DNA of 64,000 nucleotides from Auanema rhodensis (lineage: Eukaryota > Nematoda > Chromadorea > Rhabditida > Rhabditidae), in contig OZ059895.1 of NCBI GenBank assembly GCA_964057225.1, positions 21,214,688 to 21,278,687 of the forward strand, read 5' to 3'. Shown piece after piece: positions 43,240 through 53,897 of this stretch. The notes beneath the pieces were generated by a model, which saw nothing but the letters and a program-made list of their open reading frames with translations, ran no database searches and had not been told where the DNA came from. The stretch's first letter is position 1, and each line of letters opens with the position of its first letter. A program made the translations under genes and the position numbers.

Positions 43240-46200
43240 TAATTAAGTGTACACATGATGTGCACTTGGTATGTAACTCGCTTCACGTCAAAGATAAAGA
43301 GATGCGGTTTTCAAAATTAGATTCCCCATTTCCATATTAGTCTAAAAACGAATTTTTATTGATATTGATGCATGGTAACCATGACTTTGAAATTTACGTG
43401 AACTTTAATTTATGCTAATTAAGTGTACACATGATGTGCGCTTGGTATGTAACTCGCTTCACGTGAAAGATAAAGAGATGCGGTTTTCAAAATTAGATTC
43501 CCCATTTCCATATTAGTCTAAAAACAAATTTTTGTTGATATTGGTGCTTGGTAACCATGACTTTGAAATTTACGTGAACTTTAATTTATGCTAATTAAGT
43601 GAACACATGATGTGCACTTGGTATGTAACTCGCTTCACGTGAAAGATAAAGAGATGTGGTTTTCAAAAAAGATTTCCCATGTCCATATTAGTCTAAAAAC
43701 GAATTTTTATTGATATTGGTGCATGGCAACCATGACTTTAAAATTTACGTGAACTTTAATTTATGCTAATTAAGTGTACACATGATGTGCACTTGGTATG
43801 TAACTCGCTTCACGTCAAAGATAAAGAGATGCGGTTTTCAAAATTAGATTTCGCATGTCCATATTAGTCTAAAAACGAATTTTTATTGATATTGATGCAT
43901 GGTAACCATGACTTTGAAATTTACGTGAACTTTAATTTATGCTTATTAAGTGTACACGTGATGTGCACTTGGTATGTTACTTGCTTCACGTGAAAGATAA
44001 AGGGATGCGGTTTTCAAAATTAGATTCCCCATTTCCATATTAGTCTAAAAACGAATTTTTATTGATATTGATGCATGGTAACCATGACTTTGAAATTTAC
44101 GTGAACTTTAATTTATGCTTATTAAGTGTACACGTGATGTGCACTTGGTATGTAACTTGCTTCACGTCAAAGATAAAGAGATGCGGTTTTCAAAATTAGA
44201 TTCCCCATGTCCATATTAGTCTAAAAACAAATTTTTATTAATATTGGTGCTTGGTAACCATGACTTTGAAATTTACGTGAACTTTAATTTATGCTAATTA
44301 AGTGTACACGTGATGTGCACTCGGTATGTAACTCGCTTCACGTGAAAGATAGAGAGATGCGGTTTTCAAAATAGATTCCCCATGTCCATATTAGTCTAAA
44401 AACGAATTTTTATTAATATTGGTGCTTGGTAACCATGACTTTGAAATTTACGTGAACTTTAATTTATGCTAATTAAGTGAACACATGATGTGCACTTGGT
44501 ATGTAACTCGCTTCACGTGAAAGATAAAGAGATGCGGTTTTCAAAATTAGATTCCCCATTTCCATATTAGTCTAAAAACGAATTTTTATTGATATTGATG
44601 CATGGTAACCATGACTTTGAAATTTACGTGAACTTTAATATATGCTTATTAAGTGTACACGTGATGTGCACTTGGTATGTAACTCGCTTCACGTGAAAGA
44701 TAAAGGGATGCGGTTTTCAAAATTAGATTCCCCATGTCCATATTAGTCTAAAAACAAATTTTTGTTGATATTGGTGCTTGGTAACCATGACTTTGAAATT
44801 TACGTGAACTTTAATTTATGCTAATTAAGTGAACACATGATGTGCACTTGGTATGTAACTCGCTTCACGTGAAAGATAAAGAGATGTGGTTTTCAAAAAA
44901 GATTTCCCATGTCCATATTAGTCTAAAAACGAATTTTTATTGATATTGATTCATGGTAACCATGACTTTGAAATTTACGTGAACTTTAATTTATGCTAAT
45001 TAAGTGTACACGTGATGTGCACTCGGTATGTAACTCGCTTCACGTGAAATATGAAGAGATGCGGTTTTCGAAATCAGATTCCCCATGTCCATATTAGTCT
45101 AAAAACAAATTTTTATTGATATTGGTGCATGGCAACCATGACTTTAAAATTTACGTGAACTTTAATTTATGCTAATTAAGTGTACACATGATGTGCACTT
45201 GGTATGTAACTCGTTTCACGTCAAAGATAAAGAGATGCGGTTTTCAAAATTAGATTTCGCATGTCCATATTAGTCTAAAAACAAATTTTTATTGATATTG
45301 GTGCATGGTAACCATGACTTTAAAATTTACGTGAACTTTAATTTATGCTAATTAAGTGTACACATGATGTGCGCTTGGTATGTAACTCGCTTCACGTGAA
45401 AGATAAAGAGATGCGGTTTTCAAAATTAGATTCCTCATGTCCATATTAGTCTAAAAACGAATTTTTATTGATATTGATGCATGGTAACCATGACTTTGAA
45501 ATTTACGTGAACTTTAATTTATGCTAATTAAGTGTACACATGATGTGCACTTGGTATGTAACTCGCTTCACGTCAAAGATAAAGAGATGCGGTTTTCAAA
45601 ATTAGATTCCCCATTTCCATATTAGTCTAAAAACGAATTTTTATTGATATTGATGCATGGTAACCATGACTTTGAAATTTACGTGAACTTTAATTTATGC
45701 TAATTAAGTGTACACATGATGTGCGCTTGGTATGTAACTCGCTTCACGTGAAAGATAAAGAGATGCGGTTTTCAAAATTAGATTCCCCATTTCCATATTA
45801 GTCTAAAAACGAATTTTTATTGATATTGATGCATGGTAACCATGACTTTGAAATTTACGTGAACTTTAATTTATGCTTATTAAGTGTACACGTGATGTGC
45901 ACTTGGTATGTAACTTGCTTCACGTCAAAGATAAAGAGATGCGGTTTTCAAAATTAGATTCCTCATGTCCATATTAGTCTAAAAACAAATTTTTATTAAT
46001 ATTGGTGTTTGGTAACCATGACTTTGAAATTTACGTGAACTTTAATTTATGCTAATTAAGTGTACACGTGATGTGCACTCGGTATGTAACTCGCTTCACG
46101 TGAAAGATAGAGAGATGCGGTTTTCAAAATAGATTCCCCATGTCCATATTAGTCTAAAAACGAATTTTTATTAATATTGGTGCTTGGTAACCATGACTTT

Positions 46201-49200
46201 GAAATTTACGTGAACTTTAATTTATGCTAATTAAGTGAACACATGATGTGCACTTGGTATGTAACTCGCTTCACGTGAAAGATAAAGAGATGCGGTTTTC
46301 AAAATTAGATTCCCCATTTCCATATTAGTCTAAAAACGAATTTTTATTGATATTGATGCATGGTAACCATGACTTTGAAATTTACGTGAACTTTAATATA
46401 TGCTTATTAAGTGTACACGTGATGTGCACTTGGTATGTAACTCGCTTCACGTGAAAGATAAAGGGATGCGGTTTTCAAAATTAGATTCCCCATGTCCATA
46501 TTAGTCTAAAAACGAATTTTTATTGATATTGATTCATGGTAACCATGACTTTGAAAATTACGTGAACTTTAATTTATGCTAATTAAGTGTACACATGATG
46601 TGCGCTTGGTATGTAACTCGCTTCACGTGAAAGATAAAGAGATGCGGTTTTCAAAATTAGATTCCCCATTTCCATATTAGTCTAAAAACGAATTTTTATT
46701 GATATTGATGCATGGTAACCATGACTTTGAAATTTACGTGAACTTTAATTTATGCTTATTAAGTGTACACGTGATGTGCACTTGGTATGTAACTTGCTTC
46801 ACGTCAAAGATAAAGAGATGCGGTTTTCAAAATTAGATTCCCCATGTCCATATTAGTCTAAAAACAAATTTTTATTAATATTGGTGTTTGGTAACCATGA
46901 CTTTGAAATTTACGTGAACTTTAATTTATGCTAATTAAGTGTACACGTGATGTGCACTCGGTATGTAACTCGCTTCACGTGAAAGATAGAGAGATGCGGT
47001 TTTCAAAATAGATTCCCCATGTCCATATTAGTCTAAAAACGAATTTTTATTAATATTGGTGCTTGGTAACCATGACTTTGAAATTTACGTGAACTTTAAT
47101 TTATGCTAATTAAGTGAACACATGATGTGCACTTGGTATGTAACTCGCTTCACGTGAAAGATAAAGAGATGCGGTTTTCAAAATTAGATTCCCCATTTCC
47201 ATATTAGTCTAAAAACGAATTTTTATTGATATTGATGCATGGTAACCATGACTTTGAAATTTACGTGAACTTTAATATATGCTTATTAAGTGTACACGTG
47301 ATGTGCACTTGGTATGTAACTCGCTTCACGTGAAAGATAAAGGGATGCGGTTTTCAAAATTAGATTCCCCATGTCCATATTAGTCTAAAAACAAATTTTT
47401 GTTGATATTGGTGCTTGGTAACCATGACTTTGAAATTTACGTGAACTTTAATTTATGCTAATTAAGTGAACACATGATGTGCACTTGGTATGTAACTCGC
47501 TTCACGTGAAAGATAAAGAGATGTGGTTTTCAAAAAAGATTTCCCATGTCCATATTAGTCTAAAAACGAATTTTTATTGATATTGATTCATGGTAACCAT
47601 GACTTTGAAATTTACGTGAACTTTAATTTATGCTAATTAAGTGTACACGTGATGTGCACTCGGTATGTAACTCGCTTCACGTGAAATATGAAGAGATGCG
47701 GTTTTCGAAATCAGATTCCCCATGTCCATATTAGTCTAAAAACAAATTTTTATTGATATTGGTGCATGGCAACCATGACTTTAAAATTTACGTGAACTTT
47801 AATTTATGCTAATTAAGTGTACACATGATGTGCACTTGGTATGTAACTCGCTTCACGTCAAAGATAAAGAGATGCGGTTTTCAAAATTAGATTCCTCATG
47901 TCCATATTAGTCTAAAAACGAATTTTTATTGATATTGATGCATGGTAACCATGACTTTGAAATTTACGTGAACTTTAATTTATGCTAATTAAGTGTACAC
48001 ATGATGTGCACTTGGTATGTAACTCGCTTCACGTCAAAGATAAAGAGATGCGGTTTTCAAAATTAGATTCCCCATTTCCATATTAGTCTAAAAACGAATT
48101 TTTATTGATATTGATGCATGGTAACCATGACTTTGAAATTTACGTGAACTTTAATTTATGCTAATTAAGTGTACACATGATGTGCGCTTGGTATGTAACT
48201 CGCTTCACGTGAAAGATAAAGAGATGCGGTTTTCAAAATTAGATTCCCCATTTCCATATTAGTCTAAAAACGAATTTTTATTGATATTGATGCATGGTAA
48301 CCATGACTTTGAAATTTACGTGAACTTTAATTTATGCTTATTAAGTGTACACGTGATGTGCACTTGGTATGTAACTTGCTTCACGTCAAAGATAAAGAGA
48401 TGCGGTTTTCAAAATTAGATTCCCCATGTCCATATTAGTCTAAAAACAAATTTTTATTAATATTGGTGCTTGGTAACCATGACTTTGAAATTTACGTGAA
48501 CTTTAATTTATGCTAATTAAGTGTACACGTGATGTGCACTCGGTATGTAACTCGCTTCACGTGAAAGATAGAGAGATGCGGTTTTCAAAATAGATTCCCC
48601 ATGTCCATATTAGTCTAAAAACGAATTTTTATTAATATTGGTGCTTGGTAACCATGACTTTGAAATTTACGTGAACTTTAATTTATGCTAATTAAGTGAA
48701 CACATGATGTGCACTTGGTATGTAACTCGCTTCACGTGAAAGATAAAGAGATGCGGTTTTCAAAATTAGATTCCCCATTTCCATATTAGTCTAAAAACGA
48801 ATTTTTATTGATATTGATGCATGGTAACCATGACTTTGAAATTTACGTGAACTTTAATATATGCTTATTAAGTGTACACGTGATGTGCACTTGGTATGTA
48901 ACTCGCTTCACGTGAAAGATAAAGGGATGCGGTTTTCAAAATTAGATTCCCCATGTCCATATTAGTCTAAAAACAAATTTTTGTTGATATTGGTGCTTGG
49001 TAACCATGACTTTGAAATTTACGTGAACTTTAATTTATGCTAATTAAGTGAACACATGATGTGCACTTGGTATGTAACTCGCTTCACGTGAAAGATAAAG
49101 AGATGTGGTTTTCAAAAAAGATTTCCCATGTCCATATTAGTCTAAAAACGAATTTTTATTGATATTGATTCATGGTAACCATGACTTTGAAATTTACGTG

Positions 49201-49230
49201 AACTTTAATTTATGCTAATTAAGTGTACAC

Positions 49231-49246
49231 GTTTATTGGTTTATTG
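49231..49246 (-). repeat. LINE 3' terminus: two 8-bp repeats CAATAAAC
   Basis: On the minus strand the element ends with two perfect copies of CAATAAAC (49246-49239 and 49238-49231) directly abutting satellite GTGTACAC. Each contains AATAAA, so a polyadenylation signal is built into the terminus. Short 8-bp terminal repeats instead of poly(A) are a hallmark of CR1-type elements. The final AC coincides with the AC of the target, so element and target overlap by 2 bp here. Confidence 0.8.
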
Positions 49247-49701
49247 TTCAGTATTACAGGCTAAACGTTATCAGTACAAATGAGAAGTTACATGAGTAAG
49301 AGCCATACAATAAGAACATTGAAAAAAAATGAAGGGTGGATAAAAATAATAAGTTAATCTGAGAGTGAATATTTGTAAGCAGTTCCTTTTTTTTTCAGAA
49401 AACAGGGGGTTTGTTCAGCATAAAAGCTGATCTCCTGTTGGTAGTTGTTAGGTACGGAGGTACTCATAAGTTGAGCCGAGCCCGTTCTAACAATAGGAGA
49501 TAACTTGCGTTCAATCCGTATGACTCATGTCTATAAGATATGAAACGAAGTAACAAAGGAGTAGAGAAGGGATGAAAATAGGAAACTGTTGCCAATTGTC
49601 ACGAACAGAAAAACAGAACAAGGTTATGACTATGGAATAAGAAATAATTAACAAAATGAAAAGTGAACAAATTAACACTCGTATTAATTATTTAGATCAC
49701 A
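49247..49701 (-). other. LINE 3' untranslated region
   Basis: About 455 bases follow the ORF2 stop and precede the terminal 8-mers. No open frame of note is present. The composition is mixed AT-rich, without the satellite pattern. It presumably carries the RNA signals recognised by the element's reverse transcriptase, but I cannot point to a specific structure. Confidence 0.7.
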
Positions 49702-52575
49702 TTATGGAGTTTGTAGAGTATTGTAGAGGTGTTTTCTGAAGCTTTTGGTTTTCTCAAGGTTAATCAAGTTGTCGGGTAAGGAATTCCATGTCTTGATCGC
49801 TCTGTATTCGATTCCATTTCTTGATGCGTTTTTTCGAAGATTAGGAAAGTCGATATTCCATTGGTGCCTACGAAGGGAGTGAGAAAACTTTTTGATAGTA
49901 AAAATTCTAGAATGTAACTCGGTATTTGAGTCTTTTATATGGTTGAAGTAAAATATCAGATCGGTTACCAAGCGTCTGGTTGATAATTCCTGAGCCTGCA
50001 GTATGCCGAGCTGATCGGAATAACTGCAAAAGGTACCTGCTCTACAGAAAACAGCTCGTAAAAACTTTTTCTGAACGTTCTCGATACGGCTCTTGTTTTT
50101 TTCATCTTGAGGTGACCATACTACTGATGCGTATTCGAGAATGGGGCGGACATAACAACAAAAAAGTCTAAACATTAGAGTAGGGGATCTGGAATGGAAA
50201 CAGCGCAGAATGGTGCGGCATTTCTGAGCTGCCAAGTTGCTGATAGTGTTAATATGACTACCAAAAGTAAGGTTGTGATCAGTGAAAACCCCAAGGTCTT
50301 TATAGCTGGAAGCCAAAGACAGGGAAAACTCACCAAAAGTAAACCTTTCCTCGTTGTTTCGGAATGAGTGGTCGTCAGAGATGACCATTATTTTAGTTTT
50401 ATTGATATTGACTCTCATTCCGTTGTTGTTGCACCACTCATTGAGAGAGTTTAGAGCAGTTTGCAGACTTACCGGATTGGTGCTGTACAGTTTAAGGTCG
50501 TCAGCGAATAAAGTGGAGTGGACATCATCGGGAAGTGTAGAACTGATGTCGTTGATGTAAAAAAGAAAAAGAAGAGGACCCAAGACAGTCCCTTGAGGAA
50601 CACCACATAATAAGTTAGTGGAGTTGGAGAGAGAGTTATTAACCAAAACCGAAAATGACCTGTTTGTAATAAAGTTTTTGAGAAAGGATAAGAGAGGGCC
50701 CCGAACACCAGAGGAATGAAGTTTGTGGATAAGAATAGAGTGGTTAATTAGGTCAAATGCTTTAGAAAAATCGATGAATGCAACAAAAACTGGGATGTTT
50801 TTGTCAATCGAAGATCTCCAAGCAATGTGACTGCTGGTTATAGCTGAAACAGTATTACGCCCGGGAAGGAAAGCGTGTTGGTTTGAAGATATTGAGCCCG
50901 TGGAAATGCCGAAGTGAAGAAGGGGAGCGCTAATGAGACGCTCAAAAACTTTGGAGAGACTAGGGGTTAGAGAAATGGGACGGTAATTTGAAGGGGTAGA
51001 GCGGTTGCCGGATTTAAAGATTGGACGAATCCAGGCTTTTTTCCAGGCAAGAGGACAAGTTGAAGAAACAAGAAGATTGTGAAAAATAAAAGCAAGAGGA
51101 AGAGTGAGAGAAGTAGCGCATTGTTTGAGGAAGTAGTAAGGAATTCCATCCGGAGAAGTTGAGACTCTGAGCGGAAGATGTGAAAGAACTTTGTAGACCT
51201 TATCCGGAGAAATATCTATAAAATCAATAATGGAGGGAGTTGCAGAGGGGTATTTAATTTTGTTGAATGAAGAACCTGGTTCGACAAAGAAAGTATTTGC
51301 GAATACAGATGCTTTATCTCTGTCGGATGAGTAGATGTTGTCTTCACATTTGATGGTAGGGATATCTGAAGTAGATGCTCCAAGACGGGCTCTACAGAAT
51401 CGATAAAAAATTGTAGGGTTGTTGAGAGCGGCGGTTTTCTCTTCTTCGGACGCTGATTTAAGCTTAAGAAGCCTGTCAAGCTTGACAGTCAATTTTTTAC
51501 GATAGAGTTCATCTCGAGGACAAATAGATGAGCTGAGTCTGTTGATGAAATTTGAGAGACTAGCAATTTCTTTATCGACTTTGCTTTTTTGTTTGGACTG
51601 TTTATAGGGAACAAACCTTTTGATAACTGAGTGAATAATTTCAATAAACTTAGTATAGGAGTCCAGAGGAGTTAGATCAGAAAGTTCAGTAGCAAAATCG
51701 ATACTGGCCAAGTAATGATTAATAATATTGTAATCAGCACGATGAAAATTAAGCTGAGAAAAATTTGACAGAGAAGAACTGTTGTGGAAGACAACGGAAG
51801 AAGGAAGTGAGCCAGATCCAGGTACGCAAGAATTGTTGAATATGGAGAAGATGACAGAGTAGTGATCCGAGTTACCTAAAGGGGAAGAACGGAGTATGTT
51901 TTTAACCATAGCAGGGTTATTTGTGATGATGTAGTCTAGAATATGTTTACCCCGAGTAGGAAAGTTAACCAGTTGATCCGAATAGTTATCTTTTAAAAAT
52001 TGAAAGATAGACATACTGGAGGGAGAGGGGCGTGAAGATTCGCAGAGGTCCCAGTTGATGTAAGGAAAGTTGAGATCACCCGTGATGAGAAATGAACGGG
52101 CTTTTATATGACTAGAAAGATCAGAAAGATAGAAGGAAAAGTCGGAATGAAGAGAAGAAGGAGAACGGTAGCAGACAGAAAAGACTGTGTTGATTGAAGT
52201 GATGAGTATGTTGATGTATTGAACAGAAGAAAGTTGAGAAGAACAAGAAAGTAAGGTAGAGTTAATTGATTTTTTGATAAAGATAAGAGTGCCGCCGCCA
52301 CGGGCTGTACACCTGTCGGCTCTGAATAGATTGTAATAGTTACCGAGCGGAATATGATTAGAGTGGAAATTGGGAAAAAGCCAGGATTCTGATATAGCAA
52401 TGATATCAGGAGATGAAATATTATGGATAGTAGTAAGAAAATGAAATTTGTTGAGAATAGAGCGTGCATTATAACAATGAACAGAAAAATTAACAGGGAC
52501 ACAGGAACTGGACGTAGTAGAAGGTTGTGAAGCCTTAACGAAATAACCTGTTCGTATCAGACTCAGGTTGAGATG
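49702..52575 (-). CDS. LINE ORF2: APE-type endonuclease plus reverse transcriptase
   Basis: The frame is open from just after a stop at 52578-52576 to the stop ending at 49702, about 957 codons, the usual size for CR1/Jockey-type ORF2. The first in-frame ATG is at 52014 (codon 188), inside the endonuclease, so the true start must lie upstream and is not an ATG. Endonuclease motifs, numbered from 52575: NARSILNK (N36), SESW (E63), YRSP, GDLNFPYINW (D167, N169), ILDYI (D214) and SDH (D237, H238); all expected catalytic positions are present. Reverse transcriptase: NYRPIS (530-534), FIDFSKAFD (D602), GVPQG (658-662) and FADD (690-693), giving the three catalytic aspartates. A C-terminal region with YVRPILEYASVVWSP and a WNSLP motif matches this superfamily. 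The protein would nick target DNA and copy element RNA onto the nick. ORF2 is in the +1 frame relative to ORF1. No frameshift or stop interrupts it. Confidence 0.92.
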   Translation of the reverse strand, partial: HLNLSLIRTGYFVKASQPSTTSSSCVPVNFSVHCYNARSILNKFHFLTTIHNISSPDIIAISESWLFPNFHSNHIPLGNYYNLFRADRCTARGGGTLIFIKKSINSTLLSCSSQLSSVQYINILITSINTVFSVCYRSPSSLHSDFSFYLSDLSSHIKARSFLITGDLNFPYINWDLCESSRPSPSSMSIFQFLKDNYSDQLVNFPTRGKHILDYIITNNPAMVKNILRSSPLGNSDHYSVIFSIFNNSCVPGSGSLPSSVVFHNSSSLSNFSQLNFHRADYNIINHYLASIDFATELSDLTPLDSYTKFIEIIHSVIKRFVPYKQSKQKSKVDKEIASLSNFINRLSSSICPRDELYRKKLTVKLDRLLKLKSASEEEKTAALNNPTIFYRFCRARLGASTSDIPTIKCEDNIYSSDRDKASVFANTFFVEPGSSFNKIKYPSATPSIIDFIDISPDKVYKVLSHLPLRVSTSPDGIPYYFLKQCATSLTLPLAFIFHNLLVSSTCPLAWKKAWIRPIFKSGNRSTPSNYRPISLTPSLSKVFERLISAPLLHFGISTGSISSNQHAFLPGRNTVSAITSSHIAWRSSIDKNIPVFVAFIDFSKAFDLINHSILIHKLHSSGVRGPLLSFLKNFITNRSFSVLVNNSLSNSTNLLCGVPQGTVLGPLLFLFYINDISSTLPDDVHSTLFADDLKLYSTNPVSLQTALNSLNEWCNNNGMRVNINKTKIMVISDDHSFRNNEERFTFGEFSLSLASSYKDLGVFTDHNLTFGSHINTISNLAAQKCRTILRCFHSRSPTLMFRLFCCYVRPILEYASVVWSPQDEKNKSRIENVQKKFLRAVFCRAGTFCSYSDQLGILQAQELSTRRLVTDLIFYFNHIKDSNTELHSRIFTIKKFSHSLRRHQWNIDFPNLRKNASRNGIEYRAIKTWNSLPDNLINLEKTKSFRKHLYNTLQTP

Positions 52576-53590
52576 TTATATTAGAACCGCTTTTAGATCT
52601 GGTATGGTACTCGGAATTGGTTTTAGTACAGCGTGGGGGATTTTTCCTCTTTCTGGGGCTGATTGAAAATCTCTCAACCGTAGAAAGAGGTTTGGATCTA
52701 CCCGCTGAGCGGCTATTCCTACCAGATTTAGAAGGCGGACTAGATATTACAACAGTGTCGGACACAGACGGACAAGAGACGATAGGGTCGTTTTGGACCA
52801 CAGGACAGAGACTGGAGACATTTTGAGAAACATTAATGTTTGAGAACACATGAATAGAGGGTGAAGTTGGTTTACGAAGAACTTTGATAAGTTTAAGGTC
52901 GCGTACAAGGTAAATTGATTCATCATTGTCCAGATTTTTATTTTTAGCTTCCTCACGTAGTTTTTTTTCTATTTCTACCTCGAAAGGAAGATAGTCGCGG
53001 CGAATAAAAGTTTTTGACAAACAAGCAAAGCATTTCGCTTTGTTGGACTTAATGATATCAATAATTTTGTCACGTATATCAACTGTTGAACATGAAATTA
53101 CAAGAGGACCAAGAGATTTAGATTTTAGAGTTGAACGGGTTATAGTAATTTGGTTGCTGTTAATGAGAGAAGTCAAAGTAGAGTCGTTAGATTTTTCAAC
53201 GACAAGTTTTAGGAGAGAAGTGGGGTCCGAGGGTAGTTCGGATGAGTCGTGGGGAACACGAAACCACACCGCTCTATTCAAACGATAGGAAAACTTTGAC
53301 TCCTCAGATCTAACTTTTTGAACCTGACACAGAACAGTAGAAGAGGATGATTGAGAGGTAGAAGTAACAATAGATTTTGATACATTGAGAAATTTCTTTT
53401 CTAAACCCTCAATACGTAACTTAAAATCGTCTTCGAGATTTTTAATACGCATTTCATTAGCCGCAACATTGGTTTTAATGTTGTTCAGCTCGCTTTTAAT
53501 TTCAGCAGAAAGTTGTGAAAAAGAATCACGAAGAGATTTGGAAAGAACATCAAGTGTTTCAGTAAAAAAATCTTTTGTTACAACTGACAT
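52535..53590 (-). CDS. LINE ORF1 protein (coiled coil, RNA-binding-like)
   Basis: This encodes 351 residues starting at the ATG at 53590, which has A at -3. The frame stays open upstream to about 53710, but only from a TTG and through Phe/Leu/Ser/His-rich low complexity that looks like translated leader, so I do not use it. Residues about 15-72 form a likely coiled coil with heptad-like Leu/Ile and charged residues. Residues 75-85 are a Ser/Thr linker. About 105-240 resemble the RNA-binding middle of LINE ORF1 proteins: an RRM-like stretch, then FIRRDYLPFEVEIEKKLREE and YLVRDLKLIKV. Residues 285-335 are basic and Ser/Pro-rich, typical of nucleic-acid binding. I see no CCHC zinc knuckle. Its expected role is binding element RNA into a ribonucleoprotein for target-primed reverse transcription. 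It ends at TAA 52537-52535 and overlaps the ORF2 frame by 41 nt. Confidence 0.85.
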   Translation of the reverse strand: MSVVTKDFFTETLDVLSKSLRDSFSQLSAEIKSELNNIKTNVAANEMRIKNLEDDFKLRIEGLEKKFLNVSKSIVTSTSQSSSSTVLCQVQKVRSEESKFSYRLNRAVWFRVPHDSSELPSDPTSLLKLVVEKSNDSTLTSLINSNQITITRSTLKSKSLGPLVISCSTVDIRDKIIDIIKSNKAKCFACLSKTFIRRDYLPFEVEIEKKLREEAKNKNLDNDESIYLVRDLKLIKVLRKPTSPSIHVFSNINVSQNVSSLCPVVQNDPIVSCPSVSDTVVISSPPSKSGRNSRSAGRSKPLSTVERFSISPRKRKNPPRCTKTNSEYHTRSKSGSNITSQPESDTNRLFR

Positions 53591-53843
53591 GGTAATATTG
53601 AAGAAAAGTGAATGAAAATAGGAAAAATAGAGAGATAAAAACAAGTGAAAATGGAGAAAAGATAAGTGATAAAAATGAGAAAGATAAGTAAAAAAGTGAG
53701 TAATGAACAAGAAAGAAAAAAATGAAAGAAAATTAGAATAAATGTATAAAAACAGAAAAAAAGTAGCGTACCTTGAAAAAAACCAGTCCGGCGTAAACTT
53801 GAACAGCAGCTATTGATTGACAGCAAACGACCGTTCACGTTGA
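53591..53843 (-). other. LINE 5' leader, strongly pyrimidine-rich on the coding strand
   Basis: These 253 bases lie between the 5' tandem repeats and the ORF1 ATG. From about 53591 to 53765 the plus strand is almost all A and G with few T, so the element's RNA has a long pyrimidine-rich leader just before ORF1. No convincing ATG precedes the ORF1 start in frame. As in other LINEs, promoter activity would be expected in the 5' UTR, but I cannot identify its elements. Confidence 0.6.
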
Positions 53844-53897
53844 GGTCACGGCGCGGAATGTGGTCACGGCGCGGAATGAGGTCACGGCGCGGAATGA
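53844..53897 (-). repeat. Three 18-bp GC-rich tandem repeats at LINE 5' end
   Basis: Plus-strand units GGTCACGGCGCGGAATGA begin at 53844, 53862 and 53880, and the first unit ends in T instead of A. They form the extreme 5' end of the element and are the most GC-rich sequence in the window. The next bases, GGT, could start a fourth unit and also match the flanking satellite. Tandem 5' monomers are known in several LINE families, where they can carry promoter function; a promoter role here is inference. Confidence 0.85.

Larger units (their letters stand above)
1..49230. repeat. Satellite DNA array, ~176-bp monomer (left block)
   Basis: Head-to-tail copies of one AT-rich monomer run without a break from base 1 to the LINE junction. 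Counting from the landmark TAACTCGCTTCACG, copies start at 1, 177, 353 and 529, giving a 176-bp period. Some copies are 175 bp (AAAATAGATTCC, one T fewer than AAAATTAGATTCC) and some are 177 bp (CACGTCGAAAG instead of CACGTGAAAG). About 280 monomers fit, all in one orientation. Conserved blocks in order are the E-box region TCACGTGA, GATGCGGTTTTCAAAAT, CCATATTAGTCTAAAAAC, CATGGTAACCATG, TTACGTGAACTTTAATTTATGC and GTGTACAC. Diagnostic variants such as GGTGGATGG, GATTCATGG, GGTGCTTGG, GCTTATTAAG and TTTCGCATG recur in ordered blocks, showing higher-order organisation. There is no host gene, and short open frames inside the array are by-products of the repeat. A centromeric or heterochromatic role is inference only. 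Confidence 0.97.

Noticed and set aside
1-49230. CRISPR-like repeat array
   Set aside because: There are no short repeats separated by unique spacers. The whole 176-bp unit is repeated, and the context is eukaryotic.
52104-52502. A 132-aa minus-strand hydrophobic open frame
   Set aside because: It overlaps the ORF2 endonuclease in another frame. The endonuclease motifs (NARS, SESW, GDLN) lie in the ORF2 frame, so this is a shadow.
53591-53710. Forty extra N-terminal residues on ORF1
   Set aside because: They start from a TTG, are Phe/Leu/Ser/His-rich low complexity, and derive from the pyrimidine-rich leader. The ATG at 53590 has a better context and begins ordinary coding sequence.
53765-53780. 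A possible 5' splice site (CAAG/GTACG on the minus strand) in the LINE leader
   Set aside because: A match to a short consensus only. No convincing acceptor was seen before the ORF1 ATG.
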